NCBI RefSeq assembly: GCF_035978755.1
Contig: NZ_CP108414.1
Coordinates: 2,542,001-2,606,000, forward strand
Length of the DNA: 64,000 nucleotides
Direction of reading: 5' to 3'
Source of the DNA: Streptomyces sp. NBC_01298
GTDB taxonomy: Bacteria; Actinomycetota; Actinomycetes; Streptomycetales; Streptomycetaceae
Part shown: one piece after another, positions 43,680 through 53,995 of the stretch
Layout: every line of letters begins with the position of its first letter
Numbering within the stretch: the first letter of the stretch is position 1
Translations under genes and position numbers: made by a program
Notes under the pieces: generated by a model
The model's database searches: none
Told to the model about the DNA's origin: nothing
Seen by the model: only the letters and a program-made list of their open reading frames with translations

Positions 43680-43709
43680 AGCCTAGTGCAGATCCGTACG
43701 CCTGTTCGA
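43680..43709 (-). promoter_or_regulatory. candidate HrdB-type promoter of parE
   Basis: On the minus strand TCGAAC and TAGGCT are separated by 18 bp, about 120 bp upstream of the GTG. The rest of the 447-bp gap (43559-44005) between parE and the divergent small gene shows no open frame or stem-loop that I can support. Confidence 0.4.
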
Positions 43710-44005
43710 TCCCCCGTGAGGGTGAAGCAAACATCACGTTCCCTTCCGCGCATGAACCATTTAGTGTTCGGGCACGTCCTCATCAACATCCGGCACTCAG
43801 CCGGGAGAGGGCAGAACCGCGACAAGCGAACGACCTGACAACGCGAAACCGTAAAGCAACGCAATACGGTTCCTTCGCCGCCAACCGGCAACAGCCGGCC
43901 AGCTTCGGAAGGAAGTTTCGAGGAAAAGCCGCGAGCGGGAACGTTTTCGGCCTGGTTGGATGTTGACCCTGGTACGACAGCTCGTCGAGCTAGAGAAGAG
44001 GCGAC

Positions 44006-44242
44006 GTGACTACTGTTCTGACACCCGCGACCCCGCTGACGGCCGCTGACCGATGCGACCGCTGCGGCGCCCAGGCATATCTGCGCGTCGTCCTGCTGAG
44101 CGGCGGTGAACTGCTCTTCTGCGCCCACCACGGACGCAAGTTCGAGCCGGAACTCAAGAAGATCGCCGCGGAAATACAGGATGAGACCGAGCGGCTTACG
44201 TCCGCTCCGGCGGCCAGTGCCGCCGAACCCGAGGACCGCTGA
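44006..44242 (+). CDS. small zinc-ribbon-like protein, DUF7455 family
   Basis: 78 residues. CDRCGAQAYLR (residues 17-27) and FCAHHGRKFEP (~38-48) supply Cys/Cys and Cys/His pairs for one zinc. A helical, acidic tail follows. This small protein is conserved beside hrdB/sigA throughout actinobacteria. Its function is unknown; a role connected with transcription or the sigma factor is only a guess from position. The GTG at 44006 has AAGAGGCGA just upstream. A strong stem-loop follows 50 bp after the stop. Confidence 0.88.
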   Translation: MTTVLTPATPLTAADRCDRCGAQAYLRVVLLSGGELLFCAHHGRKFEPELKKIAAEIQDETERLTSAPAASAAEPEDR

Positions 44243-44292
44243 CACAAGGCCTACACCTCGCATCCGACGAGCCAGGACCGGCGATGCCGGTC

Positions 44293-44331
44293 GACGGGCG
44301 GTACCTCTGCGACCCAGAGGGACCGCCCGTC
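44293..44331. terminator. bidirectional stem-loop between the zinc-ribbon and trypsin genes
   Basis: GACGGGCGGTACCTCTG and CAGAGGGACCGCCCGTC form a 17-bp stem with one mismatch and a 5-base loop. It sits between convergent genes. Confidence 0.85.
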
Positions 44332-44372
44332 CTCATGTCCGGACGGGCTTCGGCCTCACGTCCGGACGGGGC

Positions 44373-45332
44373 TCAGCGCTTCAGTGCGGGCAGGTCCCCC
44401 GCCGCGAGGCCCCTCCCGGGCCCCTGGGCGGGGCGTACGTCCATCCGCAGGACTCCGCGACCACCAGGACGCCCTAGCTCCCCCCGGGGCGCCTCCGAGC
44501 CGCTGACGGGCTCGGTGACGAAGCCGATGAGCGGTGCGATCCGCGTGTACACCCCCGGGCTGTCCGCCCGCCCGCAGCCGCGCCCCCAGGACACCAGGCC
44601 GATCAGCCTCCCCTGGGCCACCAGCGGACCGCCGCTGTCCCCCTGGCAGGCGTCCTTGCCGCCCTCGCGGTCCCCCGCGCACAGCATGGAGTCGGCCCGG
44701 TACTGACCGTCGGCGTCTCCCGGGTAGGCCCGCCCGCACACCTCGTCCGCCAGCACCGTCACCCTGGCGGCCCGCAGCCCGTAGGCGTAGTCGCCGAAGC
44801 CACTCGTGTCGCCCCAGCCGTACACGGCGGCCTCGGTACCGGCGCCGTAGGCCGGATGCCCGAGGTCGGCCATCGGCAGCACGTGCTGTGCGGACACGGC
44901 CTCGGCCAGCTCCAGGACGGCCAGGTCGCCGGCATTGCTGCCCGCGTCGTACGCCGGGTTCACCCGGGCGGAACGCACCGCGATCTCCCGGCCCTCGCTC
45001 GCGCGCAGCTCCGTACGCCCGGTGATCACCCGGAAATCGCGGACGGAGTCGACCGGACCTCCCAGCACCTGACGCCCCAGGCAGTGGGCCGCGGTCACCA
45101 CCTTGGTGGGGGTCACGAGGACGCCCCCGCAGAACTGGCCGCCTCGCGTACCCCCGAACCGGTCACGGCTGGCGAGGGCCACGACCCACGGGGCATCGGC
45201 CACCTTCACCGGCTTCCCGCCGATCACCACGCTGTCCGCGGCCGCTCGCGGCGCCTGGGAGAGCGGCGCCGCCGCCGCTCCCGCCGCCAGGGTCAGCGCT
45301 CCCGCCAGGACACGGGCAAAGGGACGACGCAT
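44373..45332 (-). CDS. secreted trypsin-like serine protease (S1)
   Basis: 319 residues. A signal peptide (1-32) and a short propeptide precede VVIGG (35-39), the usual activation site. The catalytic triad is His83 (TAAHC), Asp136 (GDLAVLEL) and Ser233 (GDSGGP). Asp227, six residues before the serine, predicts trypsin-like cleavage after Arg or Lys. The protein extends ~45 residues past the usual end with a Gly/Arg/Pro-rich tail. ATG 45332 has AGGAGG four bases upstream. It is convergent with the small zinc gene. The protease acts outside the cell in nutrient release or developmental proteolysis. Confidence 0.95.
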   Translation of the reverse strand: MRRPFARVLAGALTLAAGAAAAPLSQAPRAAADSVVIGGKPVKVADAPWVVALASRDRFGGTRGGQFCGGVLVTPTKVVTAAHCLGRQVLGGPVDSVRDFRVITGRTELRASEGREIAVRSARVNPAYDAGSNAGDLAVLELAEAVSAQHVLPMADLGHPAYGAGTEAAVYGWGDTSGFGDYAYGLRAARVTVLADEVCGRAYPGDADGQYRADSMLCAGDREGGKDACQGDSGGPLVAQGRLIGLVSWGRGCGRADSPGVYTRIAPLIGFVTEPVSGSEAPRGELGRPGGRGVLRMDVRPAQGPGRGLAAGDLPALKR

Positions 45333-45465
45333 GAGGCCTCCTGACTCCGAGTGTGCATGACTCCACTCAGAGTGGGACGCCCGGTGGCCGTGCGCACCCG
45401 CGCGGCCACCGGCGACGACCTGCGGCGAGCCCCTCGCCGCGCCGGGCGGATCCGGCGGGATCGGT

Positions 45466-45500
45466 CCGGATCAAGCCGGATCAAGCCGGATCAGGCTGGA

Positions 45501-45505
<5 letters not shown>
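45466..45505. repeat. 10-bp tandem repeat at the hrdB stop codon
   Basis: Four adjoining units (CCGGATCAAG twice, CCGGATCAGG, CTGGATCAGT) run into the hrdB stop at 45501-45503 and extend into the 3' flank. Confidence 0.8.
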
Positions 45506-47102
<1,597 letters not shown>

Positions 47103-47595
47103 GAACAACCTCTCGGAACGATGGAAACGGCTTCCGACCCCGGCCTGGTGGTGCTGGACCGGAGCCGACGACCACCGACTGGGGATGGGCCGGGGGCGCG
47201 GGCAGGGACCGGGGAGCTGCACAGCACCCCCAAGGGCTGCTGTCTTCCCTCCGTCGGCCATCACCTCTTAGGTCATCGCGTGACCTCGCGGAGCGTTACG
47301 CCCAATCTTCGTGGCCCGAGTCACACCCCGTTTGATGCCATGCCGGTCATACCGTTATTTCTGCACGCCCGGTGTGTCCGAACACGCCCCGTTTCGCGGG
47401 CCGGACGGCTCCCCGCAAGCGGGGTCGAAGCGGGGTCCCGGCGTCCGGAACGGGGCCGGGCGGGCGGCCGGGGCGCTCAGGACCCGGCCGGGGAGCCTCG
47501 CCCGGGCCCCGCCGGACCCTCCCGGAGCTCCCTCCGGGGGTGCCGCCCGCAACGGGCTCCCCGTCGACGCGCCCACGCCCGTGCGCTGCGGCTCG
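47103..47595. other. hrdB leader and promoter region
   Basis: This 493-bp gap holds the hrdB promoter(s) and leader plus the 3' flank of whiH's neighbour side. A TATGAC (minus strand, near 47348) could be a -10 box, but I cannot fit a good -35 or a sigma-R (GGAAT/GTT) pair with confidence. Only a weak 7-bp hairpin (47521-47538) is seen. No supportable gene lies here. Confidence 0.5.
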
Positions 47596-48483
47596 TCAGT
47601 GCTCGCGCGGGGCGGGGACCACGCGCTCGACTTCCGGATGCACCGTCAGAAGCTGGCGCATGGCGTTCTCCGCGCCCACCGCGTCGCCGGCGGCGATGCA
47701 CTCGACCATGCGCGCGTGGTGCGCGACGCAGGTCTCGCTGGGGCGGTCGCAGGCGGTGATGGGGCTGCCGGACACCTGCAGCGCGGCGGAGACGATGCCG
47801 GAGAGGTGCTCCAGCATGCGGTTGGCCGCGACCTGGATGAGCAGCGCGTGGAACTCGTGGTCCGCACGCGCGAAGGTGATCGAATCGCCCTGCCCGAGGG
47901 CGTGTCCCATGATCTCGACCATGTCGGCGAGGCGCTGCTGGATCTCCGGGCGGCCGTGGCCGGCGGCGAGACGGGCGGCGAGCGGTTCGATGGTCCAGCG
48001 GAGCTCGCCGAGCTCGCGGCGCTGGTCGTCGCGATGCGGGCCGAAGGCGCGCCATTCGATGATGTCGGGGTCGAGCAGGTTCCAGTCGGCGACCGGGCGG
48101 ACCCGGGTGCCGACGTTCGGGCGGGCGCTGACGAGGCCCTTGGCCTCCAGGACCCGCAGTGATTCGCGGACGACGGTGCGGGAGACCTCGAAACGCTGCC
48201 CGATCTCCTCGGGGACCAGCGGGCGGTCCGCGCCGAGGTCGCCGGAAACGATCATCTGGCCGAGCTGCTGGACGAGTTGGCCGTGCAGGCCGCGTCCGCG
48301 GCTGCCCGCGGCGCGGCGGCCGACCCGGCTCAACTCGATGTCGGATCCGTCCCAGTGGGGCACTCCCACCCGGTCGGCCCCCGAGGCCTCCGGGTAGGGG
48401 TAGCGGTCGAGTTCGCCCGCGCCGGCGAGGCCGGAATCGGCATGGCGGGCGGCGGTCATCATGGTGTGCGCAAGGGTACTCAC
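47596..48483 (-). CDS. whiH: sporulation regulator WhiH (GntR family, FadR-like)
   Basis: 295 residues. An Asp/Tyr-rich N-terminal arm (DRYPYPEASGADRVG) precedes the GntR winged helix (IGQRFEVSRTVVRESLRVLE) and a helical FCD domain (DHEFHALLIQVAANRML, then AHHARMVECIAAGD). The arm, the fold and the position next to hrdB identify WhiH, which is needed for sporulation septation in aerial hyphae and represses its own gene. GTG 48483 opens the conserved VSTLAHTMMTAA; AAAGGA precedes it. In S. coelicolor whiH depends on sigma-WhiG; upstream here only a weak CGATAA box (48576-48583, minus strand) is seen. Confidence 0.93.
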   Translation of the reverse strand: MSTLAHTMMTAARHADSGLAGAGELDRYPYPEASGADRVGVPHWDGSDIELSRVGRRAAGSRGRGLHGQLVQQLGQMIVSGDLGADRPLVPEEIGQRFEVSRTVVRESLRVLEAKGLVSARPNVGTRVRPVADWNLLDPDIIEWRAFGPHRDDQRRELGELRWTIEPLAARLAAGHGRPEIQQRLADMVEIMGHALGQGDSITFARADHEFHALLIQVAANRMLEHLSGIVSAALQVSGSPITACDRPSETCVAHHARMVECIAAGDAVGAENAMRQLLTVHPEVERVVPAPREH

Positions 48484-48687
48484 GAATCCTTTGTCGGCTG
48501 TGTCTCCGCGACCCTTGAGGTCTTTGGTGAAAAGCACACGAAAGGGTGATCGGTGCCACCTACGCAATTGACGACTTATCGTAAAGAACCGGGCCTTTTG
48601 CGGGGAGTTGCGGCCCTCCGGGCTTGATGTGGACCACAACGGTCCCGTTGGGTCCGGATCCATACGGAAACGATCACCAACGATCCC

Positions 48688-50532
48688 TCACAAACGGACG
48701 CGGCCGCGCAGTCCTGTGAACCCATAGGCGCACAACAGGACCATCAGCGACAACACCAGTGCGGTGCCCACCGGTTGGGCCATCACCCGGATCGCCCCGA
48801 GGACCACCCGGTCCGCCTCCGGCGGCCACTGCGCCCAGGCCAGACCGCGCAGCCGCTCCGCGAGTCCGGTGACCGGGTACGCGGACGGGCCGTCCAGTGC
48901 CTTGCGCACCAGCGGTACGACCATCACCGGTACGGCGAGCACCGCGGCCAGGCCGGCGGAGGCGGACCGGAAGACGCCGGAGGCAAGGACCCCGGACCAG
49001 GCGCAGCCGATGAGCAGCCCCGCCCAACTCGCGGCCGGGGAGACCCACTCCGCGGGCGTACGGAGCGGTGCGCCGCCGAACACCAGCGTCAGGGCGGCGG
49101 CGTCGGCGGTCACGGCGAGGGCGCCGAACAGCAGCGCGAGGGTGGCGCTGACGCCGAGTTTCGCGGTGAGCAGCCCGAGTCGGCGCGGGACGGTGCCGCG
49201 GTCGGCGGCGAGCGCGGGATAGCGGTACTCCTCACCGAAGGCCAGGGCCCCGAGCAGCCCGGCGCCCAGCGCCGCGGGCGGCAGCGGGAGCAACTCGGGC
49301 CAGGCGGCGAGCAACCGGTTCTGCGGAGTGTGGCCGGCCCGGGCCAGCACCAGCGCCGTGACGACGGAGACGGCGACGACGAAGGCGGCGGTGAGCACGG
49401 GGGTGGCGGTGCCGAACATCCGGTGCAGCTCGTAGCGCAGGGGCCGCAGCGGGCCGCCGAGCCGGCGCACGACCGAGGCGGGCCGCCCAGGGCGGGCGGA
49501 GCGGGGCCGGTCGCCGACGTCGGCCCCGGCCGCGGCTGTGACTGCGGTCGCGGTCGCGGCTGCGGTCGCGGCTGCGGTCGCGGTCGGCGTTCCGGCGGCG
49601 GCCGCGTCCCGTGCCCCGGTTGCGGCGCGGTCCCGGGCGCGCGGCAGCGTGGGCTGCGCGCCCGCGTCGCCGGTCTCGTCGGCGAGCTGGTGGACGAGCA
49701 CACCGTGCCGGAAGGCGGCCTCGCCGACCTCGGCGCAGTTGCTGCCGTAGACGGACAGCCGGCTGCCGCTCTCCTCCACGATCTCCCACGTCCGCCGGGC
49801 CGCCCGCGCCTCCCGGCCCAGTACGTCGGCCAGCCGGGCGGCGTGCGGGGTGCGCACGGCGACCCGCGGCCGGAGCCGGGTCCGGGCGAACTCGGCGGCG
49901 TCCTGGTCGGCGACGAGCCGGCCCGCCTCGATGCTCACGACCCGGTCCGCGCTGCGGGCGGCCTCCTTCGCGTCGTCGGTGGTGAAGAGCACCGCGCCGC
50001 CGAGGGAGGCGTGGCCGCGCAGCAGCCCGTGCAGCCAGCCCCGTTCACGGGGCGAGAGCCCGGCGGCGGGCTCGTCGAGGAGCAGCGTGCAGGGGTCGGC
50101 GAGCAGTGCGGCGGCCAGCGCGACCCTGCGCTCCATGCCGAGCGAGAGCGAACCGAGCCGCTGATCGCGCAGTCCCGCGACGCCGACGACCTCCAGCATC
50201 GCGTCGGCCCGTGCGGCCGGCACGCCGGCGGCGGCGCAGAGCATCCGCAGCTGACCGCGCACGGTGCGCGAGGGGTTGCCGGGGAGATCGCCGAGGAGCA
50301 CGCCGACCTCGCGGCCCGGATGCGGGATCCGGTGCAGGGGGCGCCCGCGGAAGTAGGTGACCCCACGACCCGGTTCGAGTTCGAGCATGAGCCGCAGCGC
50401 GGTGGTCTTGCCCGAGCCGGGCTCGCCGAGCAGTGCGGTCACGCTCCCGGGGCGGGCCTCGAAGGTGAGGTCGTCCACGAGGGGCGGGAGGTTGCGGCGG
50501 GGGGTGCTGGTGAGTCCGATGGCCTGGAGCAT
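48688..50532 (-). CDS. ABC transporter with fused ATPase and permease domains
   Basis: 614 residues. The N-terminal ATPase has Walker A GEPGSGKT (36-43), Walker B LLLDEP (150-155), and a signature SLSLGMERR (128-136) in place of LSGGQ. A Thr/Ala-rich linker (~313-340) leads to a permease half with six hydrophobic segments (~375-610), an ABC-2 type layout. It most likely exports a small molecule or lipid, or affects membrane physiology; no substrate is evident. Its position next to whiH is conserved in Streptomyces. The DNA under the linker is a GC-rich hexamer-like repeat (about 49538-49600). Confidence 0.87.
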   Translation of the reverse strand: MLQAIGLTSTPRRNLPPLVDDLTFEARPGSVTALLGEPGSGKTTALRLMLELEPGRGVTYFRGRPLHRIPHPGREVGVLLGDLPGNPSRTVRGQLRMLCAAAGVPAARADAMLEVVGVAGLRDQRLGSLSLGMERRVALAAALLADPCTLLLDEPAAGLSPRERGWLHGLLRGHASLGGAVLFTTDDAKEAARSADRVVSIEAGRLVADQDAAEFARTRLRPRVAVRTPHAARLADVLGREARAARRTWEIVEESGSRLSVYGSNCAEVGEAAFRHGVLVHQLADETGDAGAQPTLPRARDRAATGARDAAAAGTPTATAAATAAATATAVTAAAGADVGDRPRSARPGRPASVVRRLGGPLRPLRYELHRMFGTATPVLTAAFVVAVSVVTALVLARAGHTPQNRLLAAWPELLPLPPAALGAGLLGALAFGEEYRYPALAADRGTVPRRLGLLTAKLGVSATLALLFGALAVTADAAALTLVFGGAPLRTPAEWVSPAASWAGLLIGCAWSGVLASGVFRSASAGLAAVLAVPVMVVPLVRKALDGPSAYPVTGLAERLRGLAWAQWPPEADRVVLGAIRVMAQPVGTALVLSLMVLLCAYGFTGLRGRVRL

Positions 50533-50675
50533 CGCTTCTCTCGCGGGGGGTGAGACCGCTCTGCGGCAGGGTGATTACCGCCAACAAGATAACGCGATAT
50601 GTCCGATTTACGGCGTAGCTCGTCGCGAGCCGCATCCGTGTCGGCGCCCCGGCACGGCTGCGGAGCGCCTTGGCC

Positions 50676-51422
50676 TCAGACTTCGGGGCGCAGCATCGGC
50701 GGGTTGAGCAGGGTCGCCCCGCCGGCCCGGAACAGCTGCGCGGGACGGCCGCCCTGACGCGTCGTCGTCCCCCCGGCCGGCACCAGGAACCCGGGGGTGC
50801 CGGTGACCTTGCGGTGGAAGTTCCGGGGGTCGAGGGCGACTCCCCAGACCGCTTCGTAGACCCGGCGCAGCTCGCCGACGGTGAACTCGGGCGGGCAGAA
50901 GGCGGTGGCCAGCGAGGAGTACTCGATCTTCGAGCGGGCCCGCTCGACACCGTCGACGAGGATCTGCTCGTGGTCGAAGGCGAGTCCGGCGCCGGTCCGG
51001 CCTTCCGTGGACAGGAGCTCGTCGACGGGGGCCCAGCGCGCGCTGTTGGCATCGCCGCCGGCCCGGGGGGCGGGCAGGTCCGGAGCCAGCACCAGATGCG
51101 CGACGCTGACCACGCGCATGCGCGGATCCCGTTTCGGATCGCCGTAGGTGGCCAGCTGCTCGAGGTGCGCCCCGTTGCCCACGTCCGGGGCGGCCGGGTC
51201 GTGGGCGCAGAGGCCGGTCTCCTCGGACAGTTCACGGGCCGCGGCGGCCGACAGGTCCTCGTCCCCGCGCACGAAGCCGCCGGGCAGCGCCCAGCGTCCC
51301 TGGAACGGCTGCTCACCCCGTCGGATGACCAACGCGCAGAGCGCATGGCGCCGCACGGTGAGCACGACCAGGTCGACGGTGACGGCGAAGGGCGGAAAGG
51401 CCGACGGGTCGTAGGGCGACAT
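50676..51422 (-). CDS. NrtR-like Nudix protein with C-terminal winged helix
   Basis: 248 residues. The Nudix box is complete (residues 49-71, with RELSEETGL). The C-terminal part (FTVGELRRVYEAVWGVALDP and NFHRKVTGTPGFLVP) is the winged helix of NrtR-type regulators. NrtR proteins repress NAD-biosynthesis genes and respond to ADP-ribose; some keep hydrolase activity. The intact box suggests this one may be catalytic. A perfect TCGTC/GACGA inverted repeat stands 14 bp before the ATG, as expected for autoregulation. No NAD gene is adjacent, so targets would lie elsewhere. Confidence 0.87.
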   Translation of the reverse strand: MSPYDPSAFPPFAVTVDLVVLTVRRHALCALVIRRGEQPFQGRWALPGGFVRGDEDLSAAAARELSEETGLCAHDPAAPDVGNGAHLEQLATYGDPKRDPRMRVVSVAHLVLAPDLPAPRAGGDANSARWAPVDELLSTEGRTGAGLAFDHEQILVDGVERARSKIEYSSLATAFCPPEFTVGELRRVYEAVWGVALDPRNFHRKVTGTPGFLVPAGGTTTRQGGRPAQLFRAGGATLLNPPMLRPEV

Positions 51423-51435
51423 GCCGCGATCATAG

Positions 51436-51450
51436 TCGTCTGCCTGACGA
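51436..51450. promoter_or_regulatory. inverted repeat operator before the NrtR-like gene
   Basis: TCGTC-TGCCT-GACGA is a perfect inverted repeat 14 bp upstream of the start, flanked by AT-rich bases (ATAG and TAAA). It is a candidate site for the protein itself. Confidence 0.6.
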
Positions 51451-51527
51451 TAAACAGAGCTTTGGGGATCTTCGGACCACGGAAACGGAAGCCCCGGCCC
51501 GATCCGGCCCGGCCGGCGGGGCGTCGG

Positions 51528-53513
51528 CTACCCGCCCAGTTGCAGCGCATCGGCGGCCTCCTCCACCATGCCCAGGCCGAGCCGGCTGATCCGGACGGCG
51601 AAGGGCTCCCCCGAAACCCGCAGCCCGGAGAGGCGGAGCCCGCCGAGCGGAGCGCCGGGGAGCGGTACCAGGGCGACCGTTCCCGCGGGGGCGTCCGGGC
51701 GGATCCCGGCCAGGGCCGTCAGCACGTGGATCCCCGCGGCCGCAGCGACCGCGGCCGGGCGGCAGGCCGCCGGATGCGGAAGCGGAGCGCTGCCCTCGGT
51801 GCGCTGCTCGGCCGCGTACATCTCCGGGAGGCGGTACCCGAAGGCCTCCGCCGCGTCCAGCAGGCCCCGCAGCAGCCCCGTGGCCTCCTTCTCGAAGCCC
51901 GCCTGGGCCAGGCCCGCCACGGCGACGGCGCTCTCGTACGGCCGTACCGCGCCCGAGCGGAACCCGAACGGGTTGTGCCCCGGCTCCCGCACCGCCATGC
52001 TGCGCAGTCCCCAGCCCGAGTCCATGGCGGGGGCTCCGAGCAGCCGGGCCAGCTGCTCGGTACGGACCCGGTCGAGCAGCCCGCGCGCGAGCCGGCCGCC
52101 ACCGAGCAGCCCGGTGTCCAGCAGGTGGGCGGCGGCCCCCGTCAGCCGGGGCAGGGGCCGCCCGTCGGGATGCAGGGCCGCCGCGGGCCGGCCGCCGTCC
52201 GGGCCGTCGACCCAGAAGCGGGCTGCGAACGACTCCCGCAGCCCGGCCGCCCGGTCCCGCCACTCCTCGGCTCCGGGGCGCCCGCACCCGGCGAGCAGGT
52301 CGGCCCCGAGGAGCATGGCGCGATGGGCGTGGGCCTGGGTTTCACAGCGCCGGGGCCCCGGATCGGGGTCGGCCAGGAAGCCGTCCTCCCCGAAGGCGCC
52401 CCGGAGCCACTCCAGGCAGCGCTCGGCGGTGGGGACCAGCCGGTCCACCTCCGCCTCGGGCATCCCCCAGAGCCGGGCTTCGGCGAGCACCACGGGGAAG
52501 GCCAGCGTCGCCTCGGTCCCGGTGCATCCCGGGGGCAGCTGCGGCCCGGCCCCCCGCAGCGGCCCGGGGATCTTCCCCGCGTCGCCGCCCCGCCCCCCGG
52601 TCTGGGTCCGGGCCAGGATGCGCAGGGTCGCGGCGGCAAGTCCGGTGCCGAGCGGGAGCGCCATGCGGGCGGCCCACAGGGACTCCGCCGGGGCCAGTCC
52701 GAGCCTCCACGGCACTCCGGCCGCCGCGTAGCTGTCGGTCGGCTCCTTCGGGTCCCTGAGCAGCAGCGCGCCCAGGTCCCGCACGCTGGCGCGCAGCCAT
52801 GCCTCGGCCCTCGGGTCGTCCCCCTCTGCGCGGGCCTCGTCGGACAGCGGATTGGCCACCTGTCCGGCGGGGGCCCGGGCGCCTCGGTCCCGGGTGGTCC
52901 GCAGCTCGATGGTGCGTGACTCCCCGGGGCGCAGTTCGAGCTGCCAGCGCAGCAGGCCGGCCGAGGCCAGCGCGTCGTCCGGAGGCGGCTCGGCCGCGGT
53001 GACGGCCTGGGCCTCACCCTTGGTCCAGCGCAGCCCGGCGGCGTGCACCCCGGCGGGCAGCTCCGGCCCGGCCCGGCCGGCGGCCACGTCGGCCAGCTCC
53101 GCCAGGTCCGTGCCCAGCGAGACCTCCACGGGGATCCGCAGGGGCCGGCCGGTGAAGCTGCGCAGGGTGATCCGCTCGGTGCCGTCGGCGTACCGGATCC
53201 GCTCCACTCCGACGTCGGGGTCCGGCCCGGGCTCCGCTCCGGTCCGGACGGTCGCGGTGAAGGAGGCCCGGTCGGCGCCGAGGCTGCGGCCCTGGACCGC
53301 GACCGGGTCACGGCCGGCGACGCGCAGCACGCAGCGGGACAGCAGCCGGATCCCGGCGCGGTAGATCCCGTCGGCTCCGCGCCCGGTGAGCTGTCCGTGC
53401 TCGGGCGAGATGACCATGCACGGTGCGGAGACGCAGATGACGGCGCCGTGCACGGGCGGCAGGTCGGACCTGCGGGAGGGGGCTGGGCGGGCGGAGGGTA
53501 CGGGGTGAGACAT
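51528..53513 (-). CDS. glycogen debranching-type protein (amylo-alpha-1,6-glucosidase family)
   Basis: 661 residues. The N-terminal beta domain is that of actinobacterial debranching enzymes (SPEHGQLTGRGADGIYRAGI, then AVQGRSLGADRASFTATV). The C-terminal half is an (alpha/alpha)6 barrel with MDSGWGLRSMAVREPGHNPF and RSGAVRPYESAVAVAG. It should remove alpha-1,6 branches or glucosyl units from glycogen-like polymers. ATG 53513 is chosen since it begins the conserved domain region soon after; the frame continues open upstream but is Gly/Arg-rich and non-coding in character. It lacks a signal peptide. Confidence 0.87.
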   Translation of the reverse strand: MSHPVPSARPAPSRRSDLPPVHGAVICVSAPCMVISPEHGQLTGRGADGIYRAGIRLLSRCVLRVAGRDPVAVQGRSLGADRASFTATVRTGAEPGPDPDVGVERIRYADGTERITLRSFTGRPLRIPVEVSLGTDLAELADVAAGRAGPELPAGVHAAGLRWTKGEAQAVTAAEPPPDDALASAGLLRWQLELRPGESRTIELRTTRDRGARAPAGQVANPLSDEARAEGDDPRAEAWLRASVRDLGALLLRDPKEPTDSYAAAGVPWRLGLAPAESLWAARMALPLGTGLAAATLRILARTQTGGRGGDAGKIPGPLRGAGPQLPPGCTGTEATLAFPVVLAEARLWGMPEAEVDRLVPTAERCLEWLRGAFGEDGFLADPDPGPRRCETQAHAHRAMLLGADLLAGCGRPGAEEWRDRAAGLRESFAARFWVDGPDGGRPAAALHPDGRPLPRLTGAAAHLLDTGLLGGGRLARGLLDRVRTEQLARLLGAPAMDSGWGLRSMAVREPGHNPFGFRSGAVRPYESAVAVAGLAQAGFEKEATGLLRGLLDAAEAFGYRLPEMYAAEQRTEGSAPLPHPAACRPAAVAAAAGIHVLTALAGIRPDAPAGTVALVPLPGAPLGGLRLSGLRVSGEPFAVRISRLGLGMVEEAADALQLGG

Positions 53514-53995
53514 GGGTCGCCTTGTCTGCGCTCCGGGTGGTTCGGCTGGGCGGCGGCGCGGCCGGGTCCCCACCACCCCCCAGCGCAACGCCCCTGCCCC
53601 CGCCCGGGTCACGGGCCCCGGCGGGGGCTGCGCCCGGCGGAGCACCGGCCTTCGCGGGGGCCGTAGCCGCAGGACCGCTCGCGCCCCTTCCCGCAGCCAC
53701 CCCCGCAGCACGGTTCCGCAGGCCGCCCCCAGGCCGCGCCTCAGGCCCGTACAACCGCCTCCACCCCGACCTCCAACGGCTCCCCCGACTCCACCCCGAC
53801 GTCCACCGGCTGGACCGCCTCCGCCCCGGCCTCGGCGGCCAGCACCCCAGCTTCCCCCTAGGCCAGCACCCCGGCCGACCCCCAGGCCAGCGCCCCGCCC
53901 GAAGCCCCCGACCGCGCCCGCGCCCCGCCCGACGCCCAGGCCGGCACCCAGGCCGCACCCACTGTCCGTGCCCGTGTCCCCGGCCCGGCCGCGCA
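53514..53995. other. low-complexity gap of 482 bp
   Basis: The gap is dominated by repeated Pro/Gly/Arg-type codon strings in every frame (for example many CCCCGCCC and CAGCACCC blocks). Frames remain open because of composition, not selection. The only stretch with normal-looking amino-acid use is a 34-codon minus-strand frame ending near 53740 (EAGAEAVQPVDVGVESGEPL). I cannot support a gene here. Confidence 0.5.

Noticed and set aside
43559..44263. N-terminal extension of ParE by more than 230 codons
   Set aside because: A GTG with GAGGAG at 43558 starts the known ParE N-terminus; the extension crosses the divergent small gene and is not coding in character.
47103..47264. Longer HrdB reading from an ATG at 47264
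   Set aside because: HrdB is known to begin [12 protein letters not shown]; the extra 54 residues are leader RNA translated by chance.
48560..48600. A sigma-WhiG promoter (TAAA-N15-GCCGATAA) for whiH
   Set aside because: Only CGATAA is matched and the -35 element is wrong in sequence and distance, so I did not annotate it as a promoter.
49530..49610. Short GC-rich repeat as a possible mobile-element end
   Set aside because: It codes in frame for the Thr/Ala linker of the ABC protein; there is no transposase or inverted terminal repeat.
53514..53995. A Pro/Arg-rich protein on the + strand or a Gly-rich one on the minus strand
   Set aside because: All frames stay open through composition; there is no ribosome site, start context or conserved segment.
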